Shown one piece after another: positions 17,310 through 24,984 of a stretch of 64,000 nucleotides of DNA. The stretch comes from Bacteroides cellulosilyticus (lineage in GTDB: Bacteria > Bacteroidota > Bacteroidia > Bacteroidales > Bacteroidaceae): assembly GCF_020091405.1 (NCBI RefSeq), contig NZ_CP081903.1, positions 4,588,501-4,652,500 on the forward strand, given 5' to 3'. Within the stretch, counting starts at the first letter, position 1. Every line of letters begins with the position of its first letter. A program made the position numbers and the translations under genes. Under the pieces are notes generated by a model. The model was given only the letters and a program-made list of their open reading frames with translations, was not told where the DNA came from and ran no database searches.

Positions 17310-17391
17310 GTCAACCAAGATTGACAGCTCTGCCAACCTTGGTGAACGGTTCCGTCAACCCATATTGACGGGCCTGTTCACCTGGGTTGAC
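17310..17391. repeat. Four 16-bp palindromic units on an exact 22-bp pitch
   Basis: Units at 17310-17325, 17332-17347, 17354-17369 and 17376-17391 are each an imperfect palindrome of the form GtCAACC-nn-GrTtGAC, separated by exactly 6 bases of unrelated sequence. The 22-bp pitch is about two helical turns, so all four face the same side of the DNA. It lies midway between divergent HU-like and VapE-like genes. Operator/iteron-like function is inferred. Confidence 0.8.
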
Positions 17392-17541
17392 ACCCTGTTC
17401 CCGTTACTGCAAATATACAAAATAAATAAGGGTAAGTCAAGTGATTCCTTATATTTCTCTCAATTATTATTGATGTATTTTGATTGAAGTGGCGCAGTTG
17501 GATTTTATTTCAGTAAATGTGCAATAAATAGTCCTGAAAGC

Positions 17542-17572
17542 TTGACTTTGCCTTTCTAATGTTGTACTTTAG
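17542..17572 (+). promoter_or_regulatory. Probable promoter of the VapE/VirE-like gene
   Basis: TTG at 17542-17544 and TACTTTAG at 17565-17572 (7 of 8 to TAnnTTTG) are 20 bases apart. The ATG follows 52 bases later at 17625, so the CCCGTAACGGG palindrome falls in the leader where a bound protein could block transcription. Confidence 0.4.
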
Positions 17573-17624
17573 CAGTCCCGTAACGGGAGGATTATAAATA
17601 AATAAATTTCAAAAATATAATTGA

Positions 17625-19715
17625 ATGAAAATCACCTTGATAAGACATGACAAAGAGAGTGGTAAGGAAATGCTCACTGTCTGTGACGCCGGCGTGCTGA
17701 TAGAGAAAATGAAATCGGAAACAAAAGCCGGGTATGTGACAGGACTCCGAACCGTCCTGCCGGAACTGGAAGGAACCCATGCGATGTACGAGCATATTGA
17801 CAAATTACCGCGTATTTATCCCGCATTGGAGTATGCCCGTACCAAAGACGGCGGGCGGAAGATGAAGCAATACAACGGACTGCTGCAGCTGGAAGTGAAA
17901 AAGCTGGCGGGCTTGGGAGAAGTTGACCTGGTGAAGCGGCAAGCCATGCTGTTGCCGCAGACTTTCGCCGCTTTTTGCGGTTCCAGCGGAAAGAGCGTGA
18001 AGATATGGGTGCGTTTTGCCCTGCCTGACGGAAATCTGCCTAAAAGGGAACAGGAGGCGATGCTTTTTCATGCGCATGCCTACAGGTTGGCTGTAAGTTG
18101 TTACCAGCCGTTACTCCCGTTTCCCATTACTTTGAGAGAACCTTCGCTGACACAAAGTTGCCGCATGACGCTGGATGAACAGCCCGAATATAATCCGGCT
18201 GCCGTATCGTTTTGTCTGGAACAGCCCTTCTCTATGCCCGGAGAAGAGACTTTCCGGCAACGTCGCCTGGCGGAGAAAAATCCGTTGTTGCGGATGGAGC
18301 CGGGTTATGAGACTTCGCAAACATTTGTCATGCTTTTTGAGAGTGCGCTCGACAAGGCTTTCCGCGAGCTGGAGAATTGGAGGCGGGGCGATGATTTACA
18401 GCCTTTGCTCGTCCACCTTGCCGAACACTGCTACAAAGCCGGCATACCGGAAGAGGAAGTGGTGCGGCAGGTGCTGATTCATTATCATCGCCAGTCCGAT
18501 GAGCAGACGGTGCGCACTATACTTCATAACCTGTATCAGGAATGTAAAGGTTTCGGCAAAAAGAGCGCACTGACTCCCGAACAGGACACCGCGTTGAGGC
18601 TGGAGGAGTTTATGGAACGCCGCTATGAGTTCCGCTATAATACGGTCTTGAATGACCTTGAGTTCCGCCAGCGCGATTCCATTCATTTTTATTTTAAGAC
18701 TATGGACCGCAGGGCGCGCAACAGCATTGCCATCAATGCCCTGAAAGAAGGTATCCGTGCCTGGGACAGGGATGTGGAACGCTATCTGACGTCCGACTTC
18801 GTGCCTCTGTACAATCCGGTCGAGGAGTATCTTTGCGGTGTGGGCCGCTGGGATGGGAAAGACCGCATCCGGGCGCTTGCCGACCTCGTGCCGTGCAACA
18901 ATCCATATTGGCGGGAGCTGTTCTATCGCTGGTTTCTCAGTATGGTGGCGCATTGGAGGGGACTCGACCGGCAGCATGGCAACAGTACGTCGCCTCTGTT
19001 GGTAGGTGCGCAAGGTTTTCGGAAATCTACGTATTGCCGCATTATTCTGCCACCCGAGTTGCGCTTTGGTTATACGGACAGTCTTGACTTTAAGAGCAAG
19101 CAGGATGCCGAACGTTATCTGGGACGCTTTATGCTGGTCAATCTGGATGAATTCGACCAGATTAATCTCAATCAGCAGGGCTTTCTGAAACATTTGCTTC
19201 AGAAGCCGGTGGCTAATCTGCGGAAACCGTATGCGAGCAGTATTCAGGAGGTGCGCCGTTATGCTTCGTTTATCGGTACGAGCAATCAGATGGATTTGCT
19301 GACCGATCCCAGTGGCAGCCGCCGTTTCATCTGCATTGAGGTGACTGCGCCCATCGATACGAATGTTGCCATCAATTACAGGCAGTTGTATGCCCAGGCC
19401 ATGCATGATATATATAAAGGTGAACGTTACTGGCTGGACGATAAAGATGAGGCGATTTTGAAACAAACCAATCGCGATTTTGAACAGGTCACTCCGCTTG
19501 AGCAGCTTTTCAGTAGCTACTTCCAGCCTGCGGAAAGTGAAGAGGCGGGAGAGTGGCTGACTGCCATGGAAATCTTCAACTATTTGCAGACCAAGACCAG
19601 GGACAGATTGTCAATCAGTAAAATAGCATGCTTCGGCCGCTCACTTCGGAAACTGGACATTCCTTGTAAGAAGTCGAATAGGGGGACGGTTTATCTTTTG
19701 GAGAAGGTGGGATGA
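17625..19715 (+). CDS. VapE/VirE-family primase-helicase-like protein
   Basis: This 696-residue protein begins with the BT4734/BF3469-like N-terminal region (about 1-175) that precedes VirE domains in Bacteroides. A middle region (about 235-330) resembles a primase C-terminal segment. The VirE/VapE P-loop core has a Walker A variant 'GAQGFRKST' at about 459-468 and a Walker B 'LVNLDEFD' at about 504-511. A C-terminal winged-helix-like part (about 635-690) completes it. Such proteins act on DNA in phages, islands and capsule-linked loci; here no integrase or capsid gene is adjacent, so the module may be a relic or a free-standing chromosomal unit. The Lys-Ser-Thr of the P loop is intact. Confidence 0.85.
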   Translation: MKITLIRHDKESGKEMLTVCDAGVLIEKMKSETKAGYVTGLRTVLPELEGTHAMYEHIDKLPRIYPALEYARTKDGGRKMKQYNGLLQLEVKKLAGLGEVDLVKRQAMLLPQTFAAFCGSSGKSVKIWVRFALPDGNLPKREQEAMLFHAHAYRLAVSCYQPLLPFPITLREPSLTQSCRMTLDEQPEYNPAAVSFCLEQPFSMPGEETFRQRRLAEKNPLLRMEPGYETSQTFVMLFESALDKAFRELENWRRGDDLQPLLVHLAEHCYKAGIPEEEVVRQVLIHYHRQSDEQTVRTILHNLYQECKGFGKKSALTPEQDTALRLEEFMERRYEFRYNTVLNDLEFRQRDSIHFYFKTMDRRARNSIAINALKEGIRAWDRDVERYLTSDFVPLYNPVEEYLCGVGRWDGKDRIRALADLVPCNNPYWRELFYRWFLSMVAHWRGLDRQHGNSTSPLLVGAQGFRKSTYCRIILPPELRFGYTDSLDFKSKQDAERYLGRFMLVNLDEFDQINLNQQGFLKHLLQKPVANLRKPYASSIQEVRRYASFIGTSNQMDLLTDPSGSRRFICIEVTAPIDTNVAINYRQLYAQAMHDIYKGERYWLDDKDEAILKQTNRDFEQVTPLEQLFSSYFQPAESEEAGEWLTAMEIFNYLQTKTRDRLSISKIACFGRSLRKLDIPCKKSNRGTVYLLEKVG

Positions 19716-19772
19716 AGTTGGGGTGGCACTCTAAATACCTGCATAAACCCTGACATAACAAACACGAAAAAA

Positions 19773-19793
19773 GGCTTCCAACTCGTGGAAGCC
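19773..19793 (-). terminator. Stem-loop with minus-strand T tract, no obvious gene upstream
   Basis: The arms GGCTTCCA (19773-19780) and TGGAAGCC (19786-19793) pair perfectly around ACTCG. On the minus strand the stem is followed by TTTTTTCG, the form of an intrinsic terminator, yet no minus-strand gene precedes it. It may also end the VapE transcript, though without a plus-strand T tract. Confidence 0.55.
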
Positions 19794-19919
19794 CCGGAAA
19801 TCAAGTTGTATAATTTGCCGTCAAACAATAACTACACAACTGATAAAAATTCACGCCCAATTTTATGAATACCTTTTAACGGGGAATGAATAATAGAGTT
19901 TACGTAAACTAGTTTTCTC

Positions 19920-20063
19920 ATGAATTTGATACTCTTGCAAAGGGTTATTTTTCAGATATACAAGAATAAAGAAGAGGCAGCTTACGCATCGCTGGCAAAG
20001 TTTTTATTCGTGGCAGATGCAAAAAAACATGATTTAAAATCAGGTGTGGAAGTGGGATTATGA
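19920..20063 (+). CDS. Possible 47-residue small ORF or gene remnant
   Basis: An ATG at 19920 opens 47 codons (MNLILLQRVIFQIYKNKEEA...) ending 50 bases before the AraC gene. The composition is protein-like, and 'KEEAAYASLAKFLFVAD' faintly recalls helical TerB-type segments, but no family is recognised. The rest of the 19716-20113 gap holds the stem-loop and the promoter of the AraC gene. It may be a decayed gene end. Confidence 0.25.
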   Translation: MNLILLQRVIFQIYKNKEEAAYASLAKFLFVADAKKHDLKSGVEVGL

Positions 20064-20073
20064 TGGGAATCAA

Positions 20074-20081
20074 TATATTTG
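20074..20081 (+). promoter_or_regulatory. -7 box TATATTTG of the AraC gene
   Basis: This is a full match to TAnnTTTG ending 32 bases before the ATG at 20114. No clear TTTG -33 element is seen, which would fit an activated promoter. Confidence 0.45.
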
Positions 20082-20113
20082 CAAATCGTAATGTCATAGT
20101 AAGAGTTTATTAA

Positions 20114-20989
20114 ATGAAGAAATTAATCCCCCGGTATACATTTTATAAGAGCAAGTATGGGAGTGAACTTTTAGTGGATGTCGTGGAACTGAAATACGTG
20201 AAGCGTTTTCTGGCTGAAGGGGCTGTGCATACGTTGACTTATTATGATATTACTTTCATAACAGAAGGCGAGGGCGGTTTTTCTATTGATAATCAGATGT
20301 GTGAGGCGATACCCGGTGATGTGTTCTTCTCTAAACCCGGAGAAATACGGAATTGGGATACGGCTCATATCGCAAATGGCTATGCATTGATTTTCGAGGA
20401 TGAATTCTTGTCTTCCTTCTTCAAAGACCCTTTGTTCGTACAACACCTTCCGTTCTTCAATATGGAAAAGACGGCTTCCAAGCTTCATTTGTCTGATGAA
20501 CTTTATAAGCGTATGATTCTGCTTTTGCATGATATAAAATCAGAGATAGATTTGTACAGGCAGAATGACGTGCATGTGCTGAGGGCATTGCTTTACGAAG
20601 CCCTTATGCTGCTCAACCGGGCTTATCTGAATATGTTATCTCTGAGAGAGAAGGATAAGGAAGCCGGCAGCATTCACGTCAGTAAATTTATAGAATTAGT
20701 GGGAGGGAACTTGAAAGAACAACATTCCGTCCGGTTTTATGCGGATAAGCTCTGTATTACTCCCAACTATCTGAATGAAGTTGTAAATTCGGCAATGAAC
20801 ATCAGTGCCAAACAATATATCCTGAATAAGATTATGGACGAGGCTAAAAAGCAGCTCATCTATACCGATATTTCCATATCAGACTTGTCATTTGAACTTC
20901 ATTTCTCTACCGTTGCCTATTTCGTGCGTTGTTTCCGGCAGTATACAGGAGAGACGCCATTAGCTTACCGGAAACTGTATAAACCGTAA
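20114..20989 (+). CDS. AraC family transcriptional regulator with cupin-like sensor
   Basis: This is a 291-residue protein. Residues ~35-110 look like a cupin-type ligand-binding fold ('YDITFITEGEGGFSIDNQMCEAIPGDVFFSKPGE'). The C-terminus has two helix-turn-helix motifs ('RFYADKLCITPNYLNEVVNSAMN' and 'DLSFELHFSTVAYFVRCFRQYTGETPLAYR'). The next gene, a pyridoxamine-phosphate-oxidase-like protein, is 88 bases downstream in the same direction and is a possible target or partner. The ligand is unknown. Confidence 0.87.
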   Translation: MKKLIPRYTFYKSKYGSELLVDVVELKYVKRFLAEGAVHTLTYYDITFITEGEGGFSIDNQMCEAIPGDVFFSKPGEIRNWDTAHIANGYALIFEDEFLSSFFKDPLFVQHLPFFNMEKTASKLHLSDELYKRMILLLHDIKSEIDLYRQNDVHVLRALLYEALMLLNRAYLNMLSLREKDKEAGSIHVSKFIELVGGNLKEQHSVRFYADKLCITPNYLNEVVNSAMNISAKQYILNKIMDEAKKQLIYTDISISDLSFELHFSTVAYFVRCFRQYTGETPLAYRKLYKP

Positions 20990-21077
20990 AAAGTGCTATT
21001 TCTCCCTTGGTTTTTATTGCGTTGATTTTCTGTGCCGTGTTTATCTTTGCCGCAACAATAACCAATAAAATAATGAG

Positions 21078-21500
21078 ATGATGAGAGATGCAGAGAAAAC
21101 AGTAGGAGGTATGATTGATAAGTTGAAAACCGCTTTCATCGGTTCGATAGATGCAGAGGGGTTTCCGAATATCAAAGCTATGTTGCAGCCTCGGAAAAGG
21201 GAAGGGATAAAAGTTATCTACCTGACCACGAACACTTCGTCAATGCGTGTTGCACAATACCGGAAAAATGATCGTGCAAGTATTTACTTTTGTGATACGC
21301 GGTTCTTCAGGGGAGTGATGTTGCGCGGCACAATGGAAGTGCTGACGGACGACGCCAGTAAGGAGATGATATGGCAGGAAGGCGATACCATGTATTATCC
21401 GGAAGGTGTGACGGACCCGGATTATTGTGTGCTGAAGTTTACGGCAATTTCCGGGAGGTATTATAGTAATTTTAAATCGGAAAGTTTTGTAGTTGACTAA
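21078..21500 (+). CDS. Pyridoxamine 5'-phosphate oxidase family (general stress FMN-binding) protein
   Basis: This 140-residue split-barrel protein opens with 'AFIGSIDAEGFPNIKAMLQPRK' and later has 'FFRGVMLRGTMEVLTDD'. Both are typical of short FMN-binding PNPOx-like or general-stress-26-type proteins rather than true PdxH. The size fits the small family. These proteins bind FMN, F420 or heme and are often reductases; the substrate cannot be assigned. It follows the AraC regulator and has no strong promoter of its own visible. Confidence 0.85.
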   Translation: MMRDAEKTVGGMIDKLKTAFIGSIDAEGFPNIKAMLQPRKREGIKVIYLTTNTSSMRVAQYRKNDRASIYFCDTRFFRGVMLRGTMEVLTDDASKEMIWQEGDTMYYPEGVTDPDYCVLKFTAISGRYYSNFKSESFVVD

Positions 21501-21592
21501 TTATCAGATATCTTTATCTTTTTAATGCTAAACTTGTCTTTTTTGTGTTAGCCTTTGTCCATTTTGTGTCTTTTCTCTCGGTTGATATAGCC

Positions 21593-21600
21593 TAATTTTG
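21593..21600 (+). promoter_or_regulatory. -7 box TAATTTTG of the LruC gene
   Basis: This is a full TAnnTTTG match, 42 bases before the ATG at 21643. A TTTTG lies 26 bases upstream (21562-21566), slightly farther than the usual spacing. Confidence 0.5.
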
Positions 21601-21642
21601 CACGTAGTTTACTACTGACTATGTAATTTTAATATTGTATTT

Positions 21643-23595
21643 ATGAGACAAAAGTACTTAAAAATCGCTATGATTGTGATTGCCACAATTGTATTCAATG
21701 GTTTGATGACAGGATGCGTGGAAAAAGACGTATATAATCCGGATGCAGGCAAACAACCTTTACCTGATCCGGATGGATATTTTGGTTTTGAAACGCGTGG
21801 TGATGTGAAGCTTCTGGTGAACTATGATGTTCCGAGTTTTACTGCTCTTGTAGAGGTATATGACGAAGATCCTATGGTGGAAGGTACGTCGGTGAAAAAA
21901 GAAGGAGTGGAGGCTATATTCAAAACTTATACAGATAATAACGGAAAGTATGAGGGGAAAATGAATATACCGACCTCGGTGGGGAAAGTTTATTTATGTA
22001 CGGAAACTTGTGGACTGCCAAGATGTGTAGAAATGGAAATTAAAGACAATGCTGTTAGCTTTGATATGAGTGTGAATCAGTTAAGACCTTCTACACGAGC
22101 ATATTCGTTTGATGACACAAACCCACCGTATACTATTGATAGGTCTAAGAATCTTTATTCACTGTGTAAATGGGGAGAGGGAGGAAATCTTACTTATATT
22201 TTTAATAACAGTACTCTTAGTAAAGATTACATTAATAAGGATTATATCACGTCTGTGAATCAGATTGGTGATGAGAATATTTCAGATGTAACGAAGCGAC
22301 TGAAGAAATTTTTCAATCCATATAATACGAATGTGGATAATTCAGGATTGTTTGTTGCACCCGAGGTTACTAATATAAAGATAAAAGAGAAAACCAAATT
22401 GGATGTTGTGTTCCTTGATCGGGATGCTTCTTTTGATAATACGTTTGGGTATTATTTTTATAAGTCTGGTGAGAGGGTAGATGTGAATAGTGTGAAAAAA
22501 TATATTGTATTTCCAGATGTCGCTTTTTCAAAATTTGGAGGTTTATTATCTATATTAAGCTGTGGAAATAAAGTACGTTTGCTCTATTTTGATGAGAGTG
22601 GTAATGCCACAGAAGAATTTCCGGAAGGATATACGGTAGGTTGGTTTCTCTATGCTGATGGATACAATGGGTACTACAAAGATTCTGATGTTAAAGTGGA
22701 TGAGATCAGGACGAAAAATCTTCGTACTTCTAATGAATTCGATTTAACTAAGAATGGATTTGTCTCTGTGAAAGATGAAAAGAGTGGAAAGACCATTATA
22801 GGTGTTGAAGATGGAGCGAACCAAAGTTACTGTGACCTTTTGTTCTATGTAGATGCCACTCCGGAAGGAAGTATTGACGACCCTGATAGACCTGTTATTA
22901 AACCTGACGATGGTAAAGACGATCCGGAACCGGATCCGGTAGAACCTCTTAAAGGTACGCTGGCGTTTGAAGACATCTGGCCTTCGGGTGGTGATTATGA
23001 CATGAATGATGTAATAGTGGAATACAGGCGTGAAGTTTCTTTTAATACCAAGAATATGGTAACAAAGATAGTCGATATATTTACTCCGGTACATGATGGC
23101 GCTACATTCTTAAATGCGTTCGCTTATCAGATAGATCCCGGACAACTTGGTAAAGTGACTTCAACGGATGTAAAAGTAGAAAATGAAACATCGTCCATTA
23201 TAGTGACACCTAATGTTAAGGAAAGTATTGACAAGACGTATACAATAACCAGAGAATTCAACGCTTCTTTTAAGAAAGATGATTTGAAAGGTTATAATCC
23301 ATATATCATTGTAAAGTATGCTGATGGACAAAAGGATAGGACAGAGGTTCATTTACCTAAGCATAAAGCCACATCTTTAGCTAATCAGTCGCTTATTGGC
23401 ACTAATAAGGATGCTTATTACATTGACCGTGAAGGAGCATATCCGTTTGCCATTGATATTCCTGTATTGGGCTTCAAGCCGGTAACGGAAAGGCAGCGCA
23501 TTGACAGTGAATATCCTGATTTCACGAAATGGGCAGAGTCAAAGGGGGCCAAATATACAGACTGGTATGAAAATTATACCGGTCTCCGGAAATAA
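21643..23595 (+). CDS. LruC domain-containing lipoprotein
   Basis: This 650-residue lipoprotein has lipobox MTGC (Cys25). The N-terminal half has carboxypeptidase-like/Ig-like strands. After a Pro/Asp-rich linker (about 415-435) comes the LruC signature 'LAFEDIWPSGGDYDMNDVIVEY' (about 438-460), followed by a DUF4842-type C-terminus. The Asp-rich GDYDMND loop suggests calcium binding. Such proteins are surface-exposed in Bacteroidota with unclear function. It lies directly upstream of an HTCS sensor gene, separated by a strong terminator. Confidence 0.85.
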   Translation: MRQKYLKIAMIVIATIVFNGLMTGCVEKDVYNPDAGKQPLPDPDGYFGFETRGDVKLLVNYDVPSFTALVEVYDEDPMVEGTSVKKEGVEAIFKTYTDNNGKYEGKMNIPTSVGKVYLCTETCGLPRCVEMEIKDNAVSFDMSVNQLRPSTRAYSFDDTNPPYTIDRSKNLYSLCKWGEGGNLTYIFNNSTLSKDYINKDYITSVNQIGDENISDVTKRLKKFFNPYNTNVDNSGLFVAPEVTNIKIKEKTKLDVVFLDRDASFDNTFGYYFYKSGERVDVNSVKKYIVFPDVAFSKFGGLLSILSCGNKVRLLYFDESGNATEEFPEGYTVGWFLYADGYNGYYKDSDVKVDEIRTKNLRTSNEFDLTKNGFVSVKDEKSGKTIIGVEDGANQSYCDLLFYVDATPEGSIDDPDRPVIKPDDGKDDPEPDPVEPLKGTLAFEDIWPSGGDYDMNDVIVEYRREVSFNTKNMVTKIVDIFTPVHDGATFLNAFAYQIDPGQLGKVTSTDVKVENETSSIIVTPNVKESIDKTYTITREFNASFKKDDLKGYNPYIIVKYADGQKDRTEVHLPKHKATSLANQSLIGTNKDAYYIDREGAYPFAIDIPVLGFKPVTERQRIDSEYPDFTKWAESKGAKYTDWYENYTGLRK

Positions 23596-23609
23596 TCTAA
23601 TTGTGGGGG

Positions 23610-23659
23610 ATGGAGCAAGCGGACAGCCTTTGGCTGAATGGTTTGCTCCATTTTTTTTT
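23610..23659 (+). terminator. Intrinsic terminator after the LruC gene
   Basis: ATGGAGCAA (23610-23618) pairs with TTGCTCCAT (23643-23651), with a nested CAGCC/GGCTG hairpin inside, followed by a run of nine T residues. Confidence 0.85.
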
Positions 23660-23700
23660 GTTTTTATGGCTTCAGTATGCTCTTTATCGAATTTAATTAC

Positions 23701-23708
23701 TACTTTCG
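23701..23708 (+). promoter_or_regulatory. -7-like box TACTTTCG upstream of the HTCS
   Basis: It matches 7 of 8 positions of TAnnTTTG and lies 30 bases before the ATG at 23739. It is too close to the alternative ATG at 23718, which favours 23739 as start. Confidence 0.35.
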
Positions 23709-23738
23709 CTTTAACCAATGCCTGAATGGGCCTTATAT

Positions 23739-24968
23739 ATGAAAGGATTTCTGATTATAAAGAATAATATTCTTAGTAAGCAAACACTTCTTCTTGTTTA
23801 TATTTTAGTTTGGGGTATGCAGGCGTATGGCTCCGCTAATCTCTCTTCTATTTTCCCACATAATTATCGATATAAAAGTTTTAAGAATATATATTTCCCA
23901 CTAGAATCGAATATTGTAAATGCAATTTTTCAAGATGACACGGGATTGACATGGATTGGTACTAAAAGTGGCCTGTTCTCTTATGATGGATATCAAATCT
24001 ATAAATTAGCAAAGGAAACCGATATAGAATATGCCAATATCACTGCAATAGTACAGATAAGTAAAGAATATCTGTGTATCGGGACTAATAGGGGATTACG
24101 TTTTTTAAATTTGCTTACTGAGCAATTTGAGAACCTGTATCCGGCTACTCAGGTGGTTAAATCCGTCCGTTCCTTGGCTGTTTGGAACGATAAACTTTGG
24201 ATTGGAACTAATGATGAAGGATTACTGTATTATGATTTCCAGAATGGATCTATTTTGCACCTGCCATTAGAGTCCGGAAAAAGTAAATCAATAGTCTATG
24301 CATTTGCACCTGCCAATGGCAAGCTTTATATAGGCTCTTATGATGGCTTGAGTTGCTATGACCCCACAAAACAAGTGAGAGAAACAGTCTCATTGCCTGA
24401 ACAATTCCGGAAACTGATGGTAAATTCATTGCTGTGGGATGAACAGCAAAATTGCTTATGGATTGGGGCGGAAGGATGTTTACTCCAATATTCTTTTAAA
24501 GATTCTCATGTAGAAACATCTCTTGCATTGCCGTCGAATACTGCTAAAACGTTGGCTTTTGATAATAAAAATAATATTGTGATCGGTACGGATAATGGCT
24601 TGTATATTTATAGTCGGAGCCTGAGGAAAGTCAACCATGTACTTCGTGATTTGCGAAATGAGCAATCTTTGTGTAATAATGTTATCTCATGTATTTATGT
24701 TGATAAAAATAATAATGTTTGGCTAGGTACTGATTATGGCATATCGTTGATTATTGATGACTCTGCTTTTCAGTTTATTCATATTTCAGAATTGATAAAT
24801 GAAAGGAATGGAAATCATTTTACCCATATATATAAGGATAGCAAAGGAGGGTATTGGCTAGGAGGAACAAACGGGCTTTTGCTATTTGGAGAAAATGGTG
24901 ACGTGAAATGCTTTAATACAGAGACTCCGGACGGCTTGCTTCTGCACAACCGAATCAGATGTATATGA
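23739..24968 (+). pseudogene. Hybrid two-component regulator (HTCS), N-terminal part before frameshift
   Basis: This holds the signal-like segment (KQTLLLVYILVWGMQAYGS) and the first half of a periplasmic two-bladed-propeller sensor. It has repeated Reg_prop motifs such as 'DDTGLTWIGTKSGLFSYDG' and 'DKNNNVWLGTDYGIS'. The frame ends at TGA 24966-24968 after 'HNRIRCI'. In the +1 frame the sequence goes on as 'YEDRDRIMWIATDAGVARYD', exactly what a propeller repeat should read. One added base, or loss of a TA pair in the TATAT stretch at 24961-24966, explains the break. Without correction the sensor lacks its kinase. Confidence 0.8.
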
Positions 24969-24984
24969 AGATCGTGATCGTATC

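Larger units (their letters stand above)
17292..17586. promoter_or_regulatory. Three GTAACGG elements around the array
   Basis: GTAACGG occurs at 17292-17298 (+), as its complement CCGTTAC at 17401-17407, and again at 17580-17586 (+) inside the palindrome CCCGTAACGGG (17577-17587). The first two bracket the palindrome array in inverted orientation; the third lies in the leader of the VapE-like gene. The rest of this intergenic region shows no gene. Confidence 0.45.

Noticed and set aside
17310..17391. CRISPR array
   Set aside because: Only four 16-bp units with 6-bp spacers; no cas genes; the units are palindromic operators in form.
18396..19466. 356-codon minus-strand frame inside the VapE-like gene
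   Set aside because: It is antisense to a well-supported ATPase with intact P loop, has no domain pattern and no promoter; it is a shadow of the GC-richer coding strand.
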